DNA of 64,000 bases from Clostridium fessum. GTDB taxonomy: Bacteria > Bacillota > Clostridia > Lachnospirales > Lachnospiraceae. Location: the NCBI RefSeq assembly GCF_003024715.1, contig NZ_PYLO01000001.1, forward strand, positions 372,001-436,000. The letters run 5' to 3'. The first letter of the stretch is position 1, and each line of letters begins with the position of its first letter. A program made the translations under genes and the position numbers. Below, one piece after another: positions 25,409 to 34,925 of this stretch. The notes below the pieces were generated by a model that saw only the letters and a program-made list of their open reading frames with translations, ran no database searches and was not told the origin of the DNA.

Positions 25409-27478
25409 TTATGAGTTTTTTACAAAACCGCAGGCTTCGTTAGAACAAAGAAGCTTATTTCCCTTTTCGAGCATAATATGTCCACATTTCGGACACATTT
25501 CTTTTGACGGTTTCTGCCAGGTCATAAAATCGCAGTCCGGGTTATTTTCGCAGCCGTAATATCTTCTGCCCTTTTTCGATTTACGGATGACAATCTCACC
25601 ACCGCATTTCGGGCACTTCACGCCGATCTTTTCCAGGTACGGCTTCGTGTTTTTACAGTCTGGGAATCCCGGGCAGGCAAGGAATTTGCCGTGCGGGCCA
25701 TACTTAATTACCATGTTGCGCCCGCACTGGTCACAGATCACATCCGTCACCTCGTCAGCAATCTTGACGCTCTCAAGCGTCTTCTCCGCTTCTTTAACCG
25801 CCTTGTCAAGATCCGGATAAAAGTTTTCGATAACAGTCTTCCAGCCGATCGTGCCGTCCCCGATGCTGTCGAGCAGGTACTCCATATTTGCCGTAAACTG
25901 CAAATCGACGATGGATGGGAACGCCTTCTTCATCATCCGGTTGACTACCTCGCCAAGCTCTGTCACATAGAGGTTCTTATTTTCCTTCGCTACATAGCGG
26001 CGCGCGATGATTGTCGTGATGGTCGGTGCATAGGTACTTGGCCGTCCGATGCCCTGCTCTTCCAGCGCCTTGACGAGCGACGCCTCTGTATAATGTGCCG
26101 GTGGCTGTGTAAAATGCTGTGCCGGTTCTAACTGGTTTAAATCCAGCTTCATGCCTGCTTCCAGCGACTCGTTCAGAACGCCGTCGGTCTCCTTATCCTC
26201 GTCCTGTGAATAGACGGACATGAAGCCATCAAATTTGATTTTGGACGCCGACAGGGTAAAAAGCTCCTCTCCGGCTGCTACCTTGACGGAGGTTGTCTCG
26301 TAAACCGCCGGGCGCATCCGGCTCGCCGTGAAGCGCTTCCAGATAAGCTGGTACAGACGGAACTGGTCTCTGGAAAGCTGTTCTTTTACCTGTACCGGCG
26401 TCAGTGTAATGTCGGTCGGACGGATCGCCTCGTGTGCGTCCTGGATCTTGGCGTCTGATTTTGCCGCCGCCGGCGCCTCGGACACGTAACTTGCCCCAAA
26501 CTGGTCGCCGATATAGCTTCTCGCCGCCGCATCTGCCTCTGCCGCGATGCGGGTGGAATCGGTACGCAGGTAGGTGATCAGACCGATTGTGCCGCGTCCC
26601 TTGATATCCACGCCCTCATAGAGCTGCTGGGCAAGGCGCATCGTCTTCTGCGTTGAGAAATTCAGCGTCTTGGATGCCTCCTGCTGCAGCGTACTGGTCG
26701 TAAACGGGATCGGCGCCTTCTTCACGCGCTCGCCCAGCTTCACATCGCGCACTTCGTACTCACAGCCCTCCAGACGCTTCATAAGCGCCTCCACTTCCTC
26801 TTTGCTGTGAATTGCCTTCCTGCCGTCCTTATCGCCGTAATAATGGGCGGTCAGCTTCTTTCTGGAGCCATGTACGTGGAGCTGTGCATCCAGCGTCCAG
26901 TATTCTTCCGGTATAAACGCATTGATCTCTTCCTCACGGTCGCAGATCATACGCAGCGCGACCGACTGCACACGACCGGCGCTGAGTCCTCTCTTGACCT
27001 TCGCCCAGAGAAGCGGGCTGATGAGGTAACCCACCATACGGTCGAGCATACGTCTCGCCTGCTGTGCATCCACCAGATTTTCATCGATGGCACGCGGCTC
27101 TTTTAAAGATGCCTTGACGGCGTTTTTTGTAATCTCATTGAAACTGATACGGTAAACCTTTTTATCTTTCTGTTCATCCAGCTTTAATGCTTTCATCAGG
27201 TGCCAGGAGATCGCCTCTCCCTCGCGGTCCGGGTCAGTTGCGAGATAGATCTTATCCGCTTTTTTGACCTCTTTCCGCAGACGCGCCAGCACATCGCCCT
27301 TTCCTCGGATGGTGATATACTTCGGCTCATATCCGTGCTCCACATCCACTCCCAGCGTACTCTTAGGGAGGTCGCGCACATGACCGCCGGAGGCGTCCAC
27401 CTCATAGTTGGAACCCAAAAATTTTTTAATTGTCTTGACTTTCGCCGGAGACTCTACAATAACCAGATTTTTTGCCAT
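25409..27478 (-). CDS. topA: DNA topoisomerase I
   Basis: 689 residues. The Toprim domain begins at LVIVESPAKVKTIKKFLG and includes the acidic ATDPDREGEAISWH. The active-site Tyr lies in LITYLRTDSTRI. Three C-terminal zinc ribbons follow: CDQCGRNM, CPKCGGEI and CPKCGHIM, each with a second Cys pair. Relaxes negative supercoils. It starts 9 nt after dprA ends, in the conserved dprA-topA order. Confidence 0.97.
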   Translation of the reverse strand: MAKNLVIVESPAKVKTIKKFLGSNYEVDASGGHVRDLPKSTLGVDVEHGYEPKYITIRGKGDVLARLRKEVKKADKIYLATDPDREGEAISWHLMKALKLDEQKDKKVYRISFNEITKNAVKASLKEPRAIDENLVDAQQARRMLDRMVGYLISPLLWAKVKRGLSAGRVQSVALRMICDREEEINAFIPEEYWTLDAQLHVHGSRKKLTAHYYGDKDGRKAIHSKEEVEALMKRLEGCEYEVRDVKLGERVKKAPIPFTTSTLQQEASKTLNFSTQKTMRLAQQLYEGVDIKGRGTIGLITYLRTDSTRIAAEADAAARSYIGDQFGASYVSEAPAAAKSDAKIQDAHEAIRPTDITLTPVQVKEQLSRDQFRLYQLIWKRFTASRMRPAVYETTSVKVAAGEELFTLSASKIKFDGFMSVYSQDEDKETDGVLNESLEAGMKLDLNQLEPAQHFTQPPAHYTEASLVKALEEQGIGRPSTYAPTITTIIARRYVAKENKNLYVTELGEVVNRMMKKAFPSIVDLQFTANMEYLLDSIGDGTIGWKTVIENFYPDLDKAVKEAEKTLESVKIADEVTDVICDQCGRNMVIKYGPHGKFLACPGFPDCKNTKPYLEKIGVKCPKCGGEIVIRKSKKGRRYYGCENNPDCDFMTWQKPSKEMCPKCGHIMLEKGNKLLCSNEACGFVKNS

Positions 27479-27487
27479 AACAGACCT

Positions 27488-28720
27488 CTATACAATCTTC
27501 CTAACGTAATATTGATTCATTGGCTGCAGGATCACTCCCTGCATTTCCAGATTTAAAAGCGCAGTCATGCATTCCCCTGCTGTCAACCCACAGCTTTTCA
27601 TGACCGCTTCCAGATGTTTCGGTTGTGAATCTAGGCAACTATACACCATTTTTTCCGACTTGGCAAGTGCATTTACTGATTTTATTGTTTTTTTACAAGA
27701 ATTTTTACATTTTATATGGAAGAAATCCAACACATCCTCCGGTTTCGTCACGATCCCCGCCCCCTGTGCAATCAGCCGGTTGCAGCCCTCACTGAGCGGA
27801 TCGATGCGCCGTCCCGGCAGCGCAAATACCTCTTTTCCCTGTTCCAGCGCCAGATCCGCCGTAATCAGGGAGCCGCTTCTTTTTCGTGCTTCCACGACCA
27901 GCACCAGGTCGGAAAGTCCGCTGATGATCCGGTTCCGGATTGGAAAATGGGATGCCGTCGGCGGTACACCCGGTCCATATTCTGACAATATGCCGCCTTG
28001 TTCACGGATGCGCGCATGCAGCCGGATGCCGGATGGCGGATAACAGGTGTCAATCCCACAGCCCATCACGGCATACGTCAGTCCACCGCCATCCATCGCG
28101 CCCTTATGCCCCGCCTGATCGATCCCCAACGCCATGCCGCTCACTACCTGCACGCCATTTTCTGCCAGAATCCGGCCGAAATACTCTGCCTCCTGTCGTC
28201 CATACGGCGTACAGCTGCGCGCCCCGATGACTGCCGCGGATGGTTTCGCATCTTCTGGAAGCATTCCACGCACAAACAGCCACATCGGTTTATCATAGAT
28301 ATGCATCAGGCGCTTCGGATATGCCGCCTCACCGCACAGAATGAAACGTACCCCCTGTTCCTCCAGCTTATCGTATTCTTCCACGCGCTGTTTGAAGAGC
28401 GGAACTGCTTCCTCCAGCCCCTTTTTCACAGCCTTTCCGAGAAAGGAACATATAAACGGATCCAGTTTCTTCCTATTATATAAAACCCGCTCATAGATTC
28501 CCTCAAAACTGCCGCAGGATTCATATAATTTAGCCGCCGTCACCGCGCCGATTCCATCCACTCTCGATAACCAGTAGGCATGGATGCGCTCACGGTCGGA
28601 ATACTGCATATTTTCTGTCAGAAGCATTTTTTTATGCGGCGGTTCCTGTGTTTTTCCATATAGTTCCTGCATAGAAAGCTGAGCATTCTGTACATTGCTC
28701 TCTTCTTTTCCTATTTCCAT
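27488..28720 (-). CDS. dprA: DNA processing protein DprA (Smf)
   Basis: 410 residues from the ATG at 28720. The N-terminal helical domain WLSRVDGIGAVTAAKLYESC is followed by the Rossmann core VIGARSCTPYGRQEAEYFG, SGMALGIDQAGHKGA and FPIRNRIISGLSDLVLVVEA, then a C-terminal winged helix. It loads RecA on incoming single-stranded DNA in natural transformation. It is followed by topA and preceded by comM, another competence-linked gene. A longer TTG/ATG start is possible but lacks a better ribosome site. Confidence 0.93.
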   Translation of the reverse strand: MEIGKEESNVQNAQLSMQELYGKTQEPPHKKMLLTENMQYSDRERIHAYWLSRVDGIGAVTAAKLYESCGSFEGIYERVLYNRKKLDPFICSFLGKAVKKGLEEAVPLFKQRVEEYDKLEEQGVRFILCGEAAYPKRLMHIYDKPMWLFVRGMLPEDAKPSAAVIGARSCTPYGRQEAEYFGRILAENGVQVVSGMALGIDQAGHKGAMDGGGLTYAVMGCGIDTCYPPSGIRLHARIREQGGILSEYGPGVPPTASHFPIRNRIISGLSDLVLVVEARKRSGSLITADLALEQGKEVFALPGRRIDPLSEGCNRLIAQGAGIVTKPEDVLDFFHIKCKNSCKKTIKSVNALAKSEKMVYSCLDSQPKHLEAVMKSCGLTAGECMTALLNLEMQGVILQPMNQYYVRKIV

Positions 28721-28762
28721 ATCTTTCCCCCTATATATGTCAGATCGGCTGCCTTTTACCTT

Positions 28763-28833
28763 CAAGAATGCCTCGGCATTCTTGCTGCGAGATGCGCGTC
28801 ATGCAAAGCATGACATACTTCTTTTGCGCATCT
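28763..28833. repeat. Cluster of hairpins between comM and dprA
   Basis: CAAGAATGCC-TC-GGCATTCTTG (28763-28784) is followed by AGATGCGC / GCGCATCT enclosing GTCATGC-AAA-GCATGAC (28797-28813). The layout resembles the GC-rich arm of the terminator-tethered repeat, but the sequence has diverged. Confidence 0.6.
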
Positions 28834-28853
28834 TAAGCAATCCTGCCGGAGGC

Positions 28854-28941
28854 TATATCAGATGGGGGATTGGCGCCCACCACTGATACTAATTTGCTTC
28901 TCGCCACCTGAAAAGGTGGGAGTCATCTCACATCTGATATA
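28854..28941. repeat. 88-bp element bounded by an 11-bp inverted repeat
   Basis: Termini TATATCAGATG (28854-28864) and CATCTGATATA (28931-28941), with the internal hairpin CCACCT-GAAA-AGGTGG. It lies in the dprA leader region. A diverged partial match to its right end is seen at 30782-30821. Confidence 0.65.
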
Positions 28942-28998
28942 ACAATTACAACCCTTGTTAAACTTTTTATTCTTTCAATCTTTTAGACATGCTTCTTT

Positions 28999-30642
28999 TC
29001 AGAGACTCCCCCAATATTTTTTTTCAAAACTCCGGAATCCAATCGCCTCCGCCAACTGCGTCCGCCCGATCTCCGCCTGTCCATCCAGATCGGCAAGTGT
29101 GCGCGCTACTTTTAAAATCTTTCCGTGTCCCCTGGCACTGATTCCCTGCTGCCGTTCGACCTTTTCCAAAAATACCGCATCTTCCCCGGATAGACGACAA
29201 TACTCTTCGATCTGGCGGCGGGTCATCTGGCTGTTGTAGGAGATAGATTCGTCTGCAAACCTCTTTTCCTGTCGAGCGCGCGCCTCCATGACGCGGGCTC
29301 GCATGACAGCGGAGGAATTCCTCTGCTCTGTCTGTGGAAAACTCCCCTCATCTATACTCTTCTCTGCAGCCATCATCCCCAAATCCTGCCGCGGTACTTC
29401 CACCCCAATATCGATCCGATCCAAAAATGGTCCCGAAACGCGGTTCAGATACCGGCGGATCTGGGTTGGAGTACAACGACATTTTCCCAAATCTGGGAAA
29501 AAACCGCATTTGCAGGGATTCATCGCCGCCGCAATCATCGTTTTTGCCGGAAATACAACCGTCTGGTTGAGACGGGAAACCGTGATGCTTCCTTCCTCCA
29601 TCGGCTGACGCAGCAGATCCAAGATTTTCGGCTGAAACTCCGTTAACTCGTCTAAAAAGAGGGTTCCATAACTGGCGAGTGAGATCTCCCCGGGCTTCGG
29701 ATTTCGTCCTCCGCCTGCCATCGCCTGGGCGGTCGTGCTGTGATGCGGGCTGCGGAACGGACGCTGCAAAACCAGCGGTGTGTCTGGCTTCAGGAGACCG
29801 CAGATACTGTATATCTTCGAAACTTCAATGCTTTCCTCCAGCGTAAGCGGCGGCAAAATTGTCGGAATACGCCGAGCTGCCATCGTTTTTCCCGTTCCAG
29901 CCGGTCCGATATAGAGAATGTTGTGACGCCCCGCTGCTGCCGCCTCGGTTGCCTGCCGCACCAGCGGAAGTCCGACGATCTCATCAAAATCGACGTCAAA
30001 TTCTTCCTGTCCCGCCTGAAACAGATCTGGTGTGAACCATTGTCCGTGAATCTGTTCCGGATGCTGCAGGCAAGCCGTCAGCGCTTTCACATCCCGGACT
30101 CCGACGATCTCGATTCCATCCACAGCCCGTCCCTCCTGTACATTCTCTTCGGATAGAAAAACCCGTTTCATTCCGCAGCGGCGCGCTTCATAGACCATCG
30201 AAAGAACACCGGTCAACGGCTTGATGCTGCCGTCCAAACCCAGTTCACCGATAAACGCCCATTGGTCCCAATCCGGTGCAGAATTATTCTCCTCATCTTC
30301 CATCCCATCCATTTCCGGGCAGGTTTCATCCGTCTTTCTTATTTTTGCCTTTTCACCCTGTTCCCACAAGCACCTCAAAATTCCTGCCGCGATCGCCAGA
30401 TCACACCCCGTTCCCTCTTTCCGCACCCCAGCTGGCGATAAATTGACCGTGATCCGCTTCGGCGGCAGGCAAAACCCCGCATTCCGAAGTGCGGTCCGAA
30501 CGCGCTCCTGCGCCTCCCGCACCTCCTCCGCCAGGTAGCCCACCATGACAAAACTCGGCAATCCGTTGCTCACATCAACCTCCACCGTGATCCGGTAGCC
30601 ATCGATGCCGCGGGTGCTGAAACTGTTTATTTTACTGAACAT
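28999..30642 (-). CDS. comM: YifB/ComM family Mg-chelatase-like AAA+ ATPase
   Basis: 547 residues. N-terminal Lon-protease-like domain (GIDGYRITVEVDVSNGLPSF...). AAA+ core with Walker A IGPAGTGKTMAARR, Walker B TLFLDELTEF, and the CxC motif CKCGFF. The C-terminal helical Mg-chelatase domain holds ISARGHGKILKVARTLADL. In Haemophilus and Vibrio ComM is a branch-migration helicase that aids transformation. An acidic, low-similarity insertion of about 40 residues (around 100-135) explains the extra length over the usual ~505. Confidence 0.95.
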   Translation of the reverse strand: MFSKINSFSTRGIDGYRITVEVDVSNGLPSFVMVGYLAEEVREAQERVRTALRNAGFCLPPKRITVNLSPAGVRKEGTGCDLAIAAGILRCLWEQGEKAKIRKTDETCPEMDGMEDEENNSAPDWDQWAFIGELGLDGSIKPLTGVLSMVYEARRCGMKRVFLSEENVQEGRAVDGIEIVGVRDVKALTACLQHPEQIHGQWFTPDLFQAGQEEFDVDFDEIVGLPLVRQATEAAAAGRHNILYIGPAGTGKTMAARRIPTILPPLTLEESIEVSKIYSICGLLKPDTPLVLQRPFRSPHHSTTAQAMAGGGRNPKPGEISLASYGTLFLDELTEFQPKILDLLRQPMEEGSITVSRLNQTVVFPAKTMIAAAMNPCKCGFFPDLGKCRCTPTQIRRYLNRVSGPFLDRIDIGVEVPRQDLGMMAAEKSIDEGSFPQTEQRNSSAVMRARVMEARARQEKRFADESISYNSQMTRRQIEEYCRLSGEDAVFLEKVERQQGISARGHGKILKVARTLADLDGQAEIGRTQLAEAIGFRSFEKKYWGSL

Positions 30643-31008
30643 ATATTTCCCCCTATTATTGATTTTTTATCTTGCCTTGTATTTTTCATATCATACAGGC
30701 TTAAAATTTGGATACTTTTAATGATATTTTGAATTTTTAGAATTAAAAATATATTATAACAATCTTATCTTCTCTGAAATTGATATCACCCAAAAGAGGT
30801 GGGGTCTTCTCAACTGAGATAAAAGAGATTCTACTTGAATTTGATTTGAAATTAAAATAAATAGATTTGAATCATGAAATCAGATTTACCAGACCTAAAA
30901 TAGATATTCACTCTTTCATTATATATAGACCTGCGGCAGAATGCAAGCCAAAACAGCTTAGAACTATGACACTAATTAATTGACATTGTGCGCACACAAA
31001 AACAAAAC
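30643..31008. other. AT-rich intergenic region with an element relic
   Basis: No gene seen. At 30782-30821 the sequence CACC-CAAAAG-AGGTGG followed by TCTTCTCA resembles the right end of the 88-bp element at 28854-28941. The rest is AT-rich. Confidence 0.5.
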
Positions 31009-31057
31009 GCTGCAGCAAAATGCTAACATATAACATTCTGCTGCAGCTTTTTGTTTT
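31000..31057. terminator. Bidirectional terminator after xdh operon
   Basis: GCTGCAGCA (from 31009) and TGCTGCAGC (to 31047) form the base of a long stem, extended by ATG/CAT. T-runs lie on both sides. On minus it ends the xanthine dehydrogenase operon. Confidence 0.85.
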
Positions 31058-31069
31058 TAATCTATCTCT

Positions 31070-33382
31070 TTAAATAAAATCTTCTCCCAGCTTCTCTGCC
31101 GCCGCGCGTGCAATCTGCTCCGGCGTGATCGGAAGCTCATAGAATCGTTTTCCGACTGCATTGTACACCGCATCAGCAATCGCCGGAAGCGGCGTATTGA
31201 TAACAATCTCGCCGATCGACTTTGCTCCGAACGGACCAGATGGCTCATAACTGCTCTCAAACTCAACGTTTAAATGTCCATAGTCAATCCGGGTCGGAAT
31301 CTTATACTGCATCAGGGAATTTTCACGCACACCACCCTGTGCATTACGGGTAATATTTTCCGTCAGCGCCATGCCGATTCCCTGCATCAGACCGCCCTCA
31401 ACCTGCAGGCGGGACAGATTCGGATTGATCGGTGTACCGCAGTCTACCGCTGCCGCATAATTAATAACGCTGGTTTCGCCTGTCTCCATATCAATCTCAA
31501 GCTCAACCGCACCTGCCATAAACGGAGGCGGGGAAATGTGGGCGGTTCTCGACTCGGTTACCTCCAGCGGAATTTCATGCCCGTACATGGACGCCGTTGC
31601 GATATCAGCCAGAGCGATCTTCTTCGTCTCATCCCCGGCTTTTTCGGTTGTGAATACCTCTTTTCCGTCAAATTCCACTGCATCCGCCGGGACGCCCAGA
31701 AGCTCTGCCCCCAGTTTACAGATCTGCTCGCGCAGGCGCAGCGCACACCGTTCGGTCGCTTTTCCGGTCAGATAAGTCGTACTCGATGCATAAGAACCTG
31801 AGTCATACGGGGATGAATCCGTGTCCGCGCCCAGCACCGTGATTGCGTCAATTGGGCATTCCAGCACTTCCGCCGCAATCTGCGCCAGAATCGTGTCACA
31901 GCCGGTTCCCATATCTGCCGCTCCGAGCGACAATGTATAGAACCCTTCGTCGTTGACTTTGAGACGGGCACTTCCGACATCCATCGCCGTGATTGCCGAT
32001 CCCTGCATCGCCATACCCATGCCGACGCTGCGGACCTTGCCATTGCCCATGTCACGCACCGGATATTTGTCTTCCCAGCCGATCATCTCACGCACTTTTT
32101 TTACACAACGGTCGAGTGCGCAGCTTGTATTAACCTGATTATAATATGCTGGCATCAGATCGCCCTCTTTAACCATGTTTTTCAGGCGGATCTCAAAGCG
32201 GTCCATCTGAATCTGGTCTGCCAGCTCATTGACCGCCGACTCGATCGCGAAAAGTCCCTGTGTCGCACCATAGCCACGGTACGCGCCTGCCGACATGATA
32301 TTCGTATAGACAACATCGCTGATAAAGCGGAATGCTTCAACACTTCCATACAACGGGATCGATTTGTGTCCTGACAGTCCAACGGTTGTCGGTCCATGCT
32401 CGCCGTAAGCACCGGTATTGGACAATGTGTAAAGATCGATGCCGCGGATCGTGCCGTCCTTCATCGCGCCCAGACGTACATGCATCTCCATCTCATGGCG
32501 CGGCGAAGACGCCGTCTGTGTCTCCATCCGGCTATAAATCAGCTTCGACGGTTTTTTCGTCATCCAGGTAACGAATGCCGGATACACTTCACAGACCGCC
32601 GTCTGCTTCGCACCAAAACCCCCGCCGATTCTCGGCTTGCTCACGCGCACCATCGACTTCGGGATATGAAGCGCATTTGCCACGATTCTGCGACAGTGGA
32701 ACACGATCTGCGTGGAACTTAAAATATTTAATCTTCCGTAGGTATCGATCGAACAATAGGTACGGAATGTCTCCATCATCGTCTGCTGGCACGGCTTTGT
32801 GTGGTATACATGGTCAATCACGATGTCGCAGTCCTTTAAAACCGCCTCGACATCCCCGTTGCCGCACTCATCGTGCGCGCAGAGGTTGCGCTTGTTGTCT
32901 GCGCCGACCGGAGCAAGACTCTCCCAGTTGTCCTCTGGGTGAACCAGGATCGGGTTGTCCTTTGACGTATGGAAATCCAGAACCGGCTCTAAGACTTCGT
33001 ACTGTACCTTGATCAGGCGGAGTGCTTTATCGACACATTTTTCATCTTTTCCTGCTACAATCGCCACAATATCGCCCTGAAAACGGACATGGCGGTCGAT
33101 CAGGAGACGGTCATACGGGCTCGCCTCCGGGTATGTCTGCCCCGCCTGTGTGTAGCGCTTTGCATCCTGCGGCACATCCTCCCAGGTATAAATTGCCTCG
33201 ATGCCCGGAACTTTCATTGCGATCGCGGTGTTGATCGTTTTTACCATCGCATTCGCATACGGGGAACGCAGAAGTTTGACGATCAGGCAGTCCTGCGGCG
33301 CCAGATCATCCACGTAAACCGGCTGTCCGGTTACCAGCTGCATCGCATCTTTTTTTCGTACAGAAGTATTGACTACTCTCAT
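31070..33382 (-). CDS. Xanthine dehydrogenase-family molybdopterin-binding subunit
   Basis: 770 residues, the large MoCo subunit. GGGFGAKQ (the MPT-contacting Q-loop region), SAGAYRGYGATQ and the C-terminal GPFGAKSIGEI, whose Glu is the catalytic base in this family, are all present. With the Fe-S and FAD subunits it would hydroxylate a purine or related heterocycle with electrons passed to NAD or ferredoxin. The exact substrate cannot be read from sequence; the neighbouring NCS2 permease suggests xanthine or hypoxanthine. Its ATG overlaps the stop of the 2Fe-2S gene by 4 nt. Confidence 0.93.
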   Translation of the reverse strand: MRVVNTSVRKKDAMQLVTGQPVYVDDLAPQDCLIVKLLRSPYANAMVKTINTAIAMKVPGIEAIYTWEDVPQDAKRYTQAGQTYPEASPYDRLLIDRHVRFQGDIVAIVAGKDEKCVDKALRLIKVQYEVLEPVLDFHTSKDNPILVHPEDNWESLAPVGADNKRNLCAHDECGNGDVEAVLKDCDIVIDHVYHTKPCQQTMMETFRTYCSIDTYGRLNILSSTQIVFHCRRIVANALHIPKSMVRVSKPRIGGGFGAKQTAVCEVYPAFVTWMTKKPSKLIYSRMETQTASSPRHEMEMHVRLGAMKDGTIRGIDLYTLSNTGAYGEHGPTTVGLSGHKSIPLYGSVEAFRFISDVVYTNIMSAGAYRGYGATQGLFAIESAVNELADQIQMDRFEIRLKNMVKEGDLMPAYYNQVNTSCALDRCVKKVREMIGWEDKYPVRDMGNGKVRSVGMGMAMQGSAITAMDVGSARLKVNDEGFYTLSLGAADMGTGCDTILAQIAAEVLECPIDAITVLGADTDSSPYDSGSYASSTTYLTGKATERCALRLREQICKLGAELLGVPADAVEFDGKEVFTTEKAGDETKKIALADIATASMYGHEIPLEVTESRTAHISPPPFMAGAVELEIDMETGETSVINYAAAVDCGTPINPNLSRLQVEGGLMQGIGMALTENITRNAQGGVRENSLMQYKIPTRIDYGHLNVEFESSYEPSGPFGAKSIGEIVINTPLPAIADAVYNAVGKRFYELPITPEQIARAAAEKLGEDFI

Positions 33383-33858
33383 TCTGCCGCCTCCTTCTGT
33401 TTTTCTCTCTTCCAGTCTAAAAATGCCAGAATGCCGCGAAGCTGTCCTTCATAACCGGAACAGCGGCACAGGTTTCCTGCCAGATATTCGCGGATTTCAT
33501 CCTCCTCCGGGAACTCTTTTTCCCGGAACAGCGCCAGCGCATTCATGATAAAGCCCGGATTACAGAAGCCGCACTGTTCGGCTCCCTGATCGGCAATGAA
33601 TGCGCCAAATTCTTTTGCCTCCTCCTGGAGTCCTTCCAGCGTCGTCACGCTGTGACCGTCCGCCCGCGCCGCCAGCACGGAACAGGAAAGCACTGGTTTT
33701 TCATCCAGAAATACGGTACAGAGTCCGCAGTTTGCCGTCTCGCAGCCGCGCTTGACACTGTAACAGCCCTGACTGCGTACCAGATCAATCAGAAGCGTAT
33801 CCGGCTCAATCTCCGGAGAAATCTTCGTTCCATTTAGAGTAATCGTTATCTGCATCAT
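33379..33858 (-). CDS. Xanthine dehydrogenase-family 2Fe-2S subunit
   Basis: 159 residues. The plant-type [2Fe-2S] motif GCETANCGLC with the later LSC lies in the N-terminal half. The second cluster, CGFC plus CRCSGY, is in the helical half. Length is normal for XdhC/CoxS-type small subunits. It lies between the FAD and molybdenum subunits, with AGGAG before the ATGATG start. Confidence 0.94.
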   Translation of the reverse strand: MMQITITLNGTKISPEIEPDTLLIDLVRSQGCYSVKRGCETANCGLCTVFLDEKPVLSCSVLAARADGHSVTTLEGLQEEAKEFGAFIADQGAEQCGFCNPGFIMNALALFREKEFPEEDEIREYLAGNLCRCSGYEGQLRGILAFLDWKREKQKEAAE

Positions 33859-33914
33859 ATGTGAATCTCCTAATATTCATACTATTATACGATCATTTTA
33901 TTGTCCTATTTCGT

Positions 33915-34778
33915 TTAGCACTCTTCCAGCACACGCACCGCCCGCTTTATCAGAACACCGGTTAAATGTTTCCGGTATTCAGCGCTGCCGCGCATATTTG
34001 AAGACGTCTGAACCTGATCACGGATCCACTTTGCAAGACAGGCTGCTTTCTTCCCGGTCTGCGCCTTGTCCTGATTTTCTCTGGTATCGGCATCCGCATC
34101 TGCTTTTGTTTCAGCCTTTTGCTTTTCCTCTATAAGCGCCTGTATTGTCTCCGCTGATGCCTCGAACAACACAGCACGCCCCGGACGCGCACCGATGCTA
34201 AAACGATATGCTCCATCCGCCCGTTTCGCCGCCGCACAGGTCAGCACTGGAAAATCAGTCTGCGTATTCCGCACAGACTGGTAGTGATATACGGCTTTGT
34301 CTTTATGGACAATTAATTTGACTAAAATGTCCCGACCGCCGATCTGTTTTGCAAATTCCACCAACGGCATCCGTCCAGCTTTGTAAAGTTCCACTTCGGT
34401 GTCCATCGCCAGGAACATCGTCAGGACATCTGAAAATCCAAATCTGCCATAGATACTGCCTCCGACTGTCGCCAGGTTCCGAAGCTGCACGCCGACGATA
34501 TGGCGCACCGACTCGCGCATGGCACCGTCTGTGTATGCCGCCAATCCCGGATGTTCTTCCAGCTGGCGCAGGGTAACCATCGCGCCAATCTCAAACGCAT
34601 CCTCTGTCTCCTCTATCTGATCCAGCCCCAGCCCTGAAATATCAATCGCGGTTCCTACATTGCCCCGGCTCATCTTCAGCCAGATCATACCGCCTATCAC
34701 CCGGTTCGCTTTTTTCTGATTCAGCTCCCAGGCTTCCTCCAGGCTTTCTACCCGTTTATATTCTCGAATCGTCATCAT
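33915..34778 (-). CDS. Xanthine dehydrogenase-family FAD-binding subunit
   Basis: 287 residues. The FAD-binding PCMH-type domain shows ATVGGSIYGRFGFSD and the early RVIGGMIWL segment. C-terminal CO-dehydrogenase flavoprotein domain from about residue 175, with an unusual Lys/Asp/Ala-rich stretch at about 230-250. First gene of the three-subunit operon and divergent from the ModE-MocA gene. No XdhC-type maturation factor is next to it. Confidence 0.9.
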   Translation of the reverse strand: MMTIREYKRVESLEEAWELNQKKANRVIGGMIWLKMSRGNVGTAIDISGLGLDQIEETEDAFEIGAMVTLRQLEEHPGLAAYTDGAMRESVRHIVGVQLRNLATVGGSIYGRFGFSDVLTMFLAMDTEVELYKAGRMPLVEFAKQIGGRDILVKLIVHKDKAVYHYQSVRNTQTDFPVLTCAAAKRADGAYRFSIGARPGRAVLFEASAETIQALIEEKQKAETKADADADTRENQDKAQTGKKAACLAKWIRDQVQTSSNMRGSAEYRKHLTGVLIKRAVRVLEEC

Positions 34779-34850
34779 AGGTTTTTCCTCTTTTTCATCT
34801 ATTTCTTAAATAACAAAATTATCCATCTTTTATTATAGCATAAAACATGG

Positions 34851-34882
34851 TATAATTCCGTTGTTATTTTTAAAATACAACG
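34851..34882 (+). promoter_or_regulatory. -10 element and palindromic operator candidate for ModE-MocA
   Basis: TATAAT (34851-34856) is followed directly by a 24-bp near-perfect palindrome at 34859-34882, with arms CGTTGT...ATTTT and AAAAT...ACAACG. It would sit over the start site. CGTT/AACG outer bases resemble the ModE box of Proteobacteria, and the gene begins with a ModE-type HTH, so autoregulation is likely. The -35 is weak. Confidence 0.6.
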
Positions 34883-34925
34883 AGGCCCCTTTTTCCAGAA
34901 AAGATTAGGAGAATTTGACAAAACT

